64,000 nt of DNA from JANQQN01 sp964519665. Its GTDB lineage: Bacteria; Myxococcota; Kuafuiibacteriia; Kuafuiibacteriales; Kuafuiibacteriaceae. The stretch's first letter is position 1, and every line of letters begins with the position of its first letter. The translations under genes were made by a program, and so were the position numbers. Location of the stretch: positions 1 through 64,000 of the forward strand of contig CAZFIV010000013.1 in NCBI GenBank assembly GCA_964519665.1, read 5' to 3'. The notes under the pieces were generated by a model, which saw only the letters and a program-made list of their open reading frames with translations, was not told the DNA's origin and did not search any database. Below, piece by piece: positions 62,148 to 64,000 of the stretch.

Positions 62148-63542
62148 GTGCTCAAGGTTCTGATCGCTGACGACGACAAGACGAATCTGTATCTGGTTCA
62201 GGTCTTCTGCCAAGACCTTGAAAACGTTGACCTTCGTTTTGCTGGCGACGGAAAAGAAGCGCTCGATATCCTCCGTTCGGAGGAGGTCGACGTTTTGGTC
62301 ACCGACCTTCGGATGCCCGTGGTGTCGGGCGACGAGCTATTGACCACGGTCAAGCGGCTATTTCCCCACATCCCGGTGGTCATCATGACCAGCTTCGGGT
62401 CGGTCGAGGGCGCCGTCGACTACGTTCAGCGCGGTGCCGATGACTACCTGATGAAGCCGCTGAAAAAGGCGGTGTTTCTGCAACGCCTCGAACGGGTGAT
62501 GACCCAGGTGATCCTCTCCAAGGAGGTGCAGCAGCAGAACGTCGGACCGCCGGCGACCACCCAGCTCCTCGGCACCAGCGATTCGATGCTCGCCCTGAAG
62601 CGCCAATTGCCCACCCTAGCGCAGACCGACGCTTCGGTCGTCATCTACGGCGAATCCGGAACCGGCAAGGAAGTCGTGGCCCACATCATCCACCAGATGT
62701 CTCCGCGGGCCGATCAGCCCTTCGTGACGGTCAACTGCGGGGCATTGCCGGAGAACCTGCTGGAGTCCGAGCTGTTCGGGTACAGACAGGGCGCGTTTAC
62801 CGACGCGCGAGCTGATAACCCGGGCCTCGTCGATTCGGCCGACGGGGGGACCCTATTCCTCGACGAGATCGGCGAGATCTCATTGAGCGTCCAGGTCAAG
62901 CTCCTGCGCTTTTTGGAACTCAAAGAGTACAAGCCGGTGGGCTCACCGAAGTCCAGGATCGCCGACGTCCGGATCATCGCCGCGACCAACCGTGATCTTC
63001 GGCGCGCGGTCGAGGAAAAGAGTTTCCGGGAAGACCTCTACTACCGACTGAATGTCGTCCCCGTTCGCCTCTCCCCGCTGCGGGAACGGGGTAGCGATAT
63101 CTCGCTTCTGGCTCGCAGCTTCCTGGCACGGTTCAACCAGCAGTTCGGAAAGTCGGTTCGCATCAGCACTGAAGGATACCGCAAGCTTGAAAGCTATCCG
63201 TGGCCCGGCAACATTCGGGAGCTCGAAAACAAACTCGAGCAGCTCGTGGTCATGGCTCGGGACGGCGAACTGGGCCCCGACGAGATCGACGTCGGCGACT
63301 CGAGCCTGGTGCATCACCCATCCGTGCCGCCGATGCCCACCAGCCGTTCGGTAGGGACTTTTCAAACTGAAAAGCAGGCTTTGCTCCGGCGCTTTGAGCG
63401 CGAGTACGTCACTGCGGTGCTCGAAGAGGAGCGAGGCCACGTCACCAATGCGGCCAAACGCGCCGGCTTGGACCGCAAGAACCTCTGGCAGTTGATGAAG
63501 CGACACAACCTACGGGCGGAGACCTTTAAGAAGCGCGCATAG
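62148..63542 (+). CDS. NtrC-family sigma-54-dependent response regulator
   Basis: A 464-residue regulator. The receiver has Asp53 in VDVLVTDLRMP and Lys103 in YLMKPLKK. The AAA+ domain has Walker A GESGTGKE (168-175), Walker B GGTLFLDEIGEI and the second region of homology LLRERGSDI-like. The sigma-54 contact loop reads GAFTDA (215-220) instead of GAFTGA. A Fis-type HTH ends the protein (VTNAAKRAGLDRKNLWQLMK). It starts from GTG 62148. A cognate kinase is not adjacent upstream; the gene start at 63921 might encode another signalling protein. Confidence 0.92.
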   Translation: MLKVLIADDDKTNLYLVQVFCQDLENVDLRFAGDGKEALDILRSEEVDVLVTDLRMPVVSGDELLTTVKRLFPHIPVVIMTSFGSVEGAVDYVQRGADDYLMKPLKKAVFLQRLERVMTQVILSKEVQQQNVGPPATTQLLGTSDSMLALKRQLPTLAQTDASVVIYGESGTGKEVVAHIIHQMSPRADQPFVTVNCGALPENLLESELFGYRQGAFTDARADNPGLVDSADGGTLFLDEIGEISLSVQVKLLRFLELKEYKPVGSPKSRIADVRIIAATNRDLRRAVEEKSFREDLYYRLNVVPVRLSPLRERGSDISLLARSFLARFNQQFGKSVRISTEGYRKLESYPWPGNIRELENKLEQLVVMARDGELGPDEIDVGDSSLVHHPSVPPMPTSRSVGTFQTEKQALLRRFEREYVTAVLEEERGHVTNAAKRAGLDRKNLWQLMKRHNLRAETFKKRA

Positions 63543-63562
63543 CATGGTTGGCTGAACCCGGT

Positions 63563-63913
63563 ATGGACTCAACCGAGAGCCGAGTGGTGTACGTAAATGT
63601 GCCCCCGGACGAAGCGCCCGATCTCGCCCGCGTTCTCATCGACCGCCGCGTCGCGGCGTGCGTGAACCTGGTCACGAGCGTTCGCTCCATCTACCGATGG
63701 CAGGGTCAAGTGCAGGACGACGCCGAAACGTTGATGATCATCAAAACGTCGGCCGACCGAATCGGGCCGCTCAAGGCGGCCATAGTCGAACTCCACAGCT
63801 ACGACGTTCCCGAGTTCCTGGTGCTGCCGGTCGTCGCTGGCTACGACCCGTACGAAGCGTGGGTGCGCGAGCAAACCCGCCCCCTCGCCCCCAATCCGCC
63901 CGTCGGCGACTGA
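63563..63913 (+). CDS. cutA: CutA-like divalent-cation tolerance protein
   Basis: A 116-residue CutA1-family protein from ATG 63563; a TTG at 63548 would add five residues. It shows VYVNVPPDEAPDLARVLIDR, RVAACVNLVTSVRSIYRWQG, EETLMIIKT-like DDAETLMIIKTSADR, HSYDVPEFLVLPV and NYLDW-like YEAWVREQ. The trimeric ferredoxin-like fold is associated with copper tolerance and, in plants and bacteria, with other unclear roles. It follows the NtrC-type gene by 20 bases. Confidence 0.9.
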   Translation: MDSTESRVVYVNVPPDEAPDLARVLIDRRVAACVNLVTSVRSIYRWQGQVQDDAETLMIIKTSADRIGPLKAAIVELHSYDVPEFLVLPVVAGYDPYEAWVREQTRPLAPNPPVGD

Positions 63914-63920
63914 CGCGGAA

Positions 63921-64000
63921 ATGAAGCGTCTGTTGGTCGCGGCGGATGACCGCGAATTCGCTACGTCGCTGGCCACCGACCTGGAGGCCAGCGCGACTTC
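63921..64000 (+). CDS. Start of a further gene (cut by window edge)
   Basis: An ATG at 63921, 7 bases after the cutA stop, opens a frame that reads MKRLLVAADDREFATSLATD and continues to the window edge without a stop. The beginning resembles a receiver-type or Rossmann-like beta strand with acidic residues, as in response regulators. Only 26 codons are visible, so this is not more than a hint. Confidence 0.45.
   Translation, partial: MKRLLVAADDREFATSLATDLEASAT

Overview
The window is 64 kb of high-GC DNA, densely packed with bacterial chromosomal genes. It carries 57 protein genes, complete or partial, and I found no tRNA or rRNA. The protein content suggests a deltaproteobacterial-type Gram-negative, such as Myxococcota or Bradymonadota. 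The pointers are a mitochondrial-type elongation factor G, a Vibrio-TonB2-like energising operon, many lipoproteins and outer-membrane barrels, an FHA-PilZ protein, HEAT and coiled-coil proteins and several two-component systems. The lineage is inferred from protein style only. A 100-N run at 30655-30754 shows that the sequence is a draft scaffold.

Layout. 1-463: front half of an integrase-type transposase, cut by the left edge. 608-4698 (minus): M48 peptidase, a multi-pass membrane protein and a Tat-exported aldo/keto reductase. 5009-7184: an Ada/AraC-type regulator and a convergent aromatic amino-acid decarboxylase, separated only by a 16-bp tandem repeat. 7330-16880 (minus): DUF3450, large ExbB (TtpC-like), ExbB, ExbD, TonB and a TPR protein, followed by a TonB-dependent receptor and an EGF-like lipoprotein. 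17322-19124: small lipoprotein, cyclic-nucleotide-binding-like protein, MBL hydrolase. 19244-22020 (minus): a cysteine operon, cysE followed by two cysteine synthases. 22074-25211 (minus): PfkB/adenosine-type kinase and both E1 subunits of a 2-oxoacid dehydrogenase.

25294-32061 (plus): M3 lipoprotein peptidase, a small helical protein, then three translationally coupled genes: a coiled-coil/HEAT protein, a ParA-type ATPase with an HTH-like N-terminus, and a repeat-rich disordered coiled-coil protein that contains the assembly gap. 32070-37598: TrmK, an FHA-PilZ-J-like protein, a two-component pair, citrate synthase. 37928-41347: mitochondrial-type EF-G followed closely by a fused RecA-like/Rossmann protein of unknown function. 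41438-46499: DsbA-like lipoprotein, PlsC, MenH-like hydrolase, SpoU methyltransferase, a small helical protein, SDR-type threonine dehydrogenase. 46786-49466: an EgtB-like sulfoxide synthase coupled to a KamA-family radical SAM protein. 49728-52179: PhoB/PhoR-like pair. 52198-64000: DUF4440-like protein, OM protein, RNase E/G, guaB, dapF, a lipoprotein, gph, a small OM barrel, an NtrC-type regulator, cutA and the start of one more gene.

The best candidates for undescribed biology are the ParA-centred cluster (27993-32061), the EgtB plus radical-SAM pair (46786-49466), the RecA/Rossmann fusion behind EF-G (40043-41347) and a structured RNA region between RNase E and guaB (57241-57338). Short tandem repeats (11, 16, 66 and 75 bp) recur across the window, both at gene ends and inside disordered protein segments.
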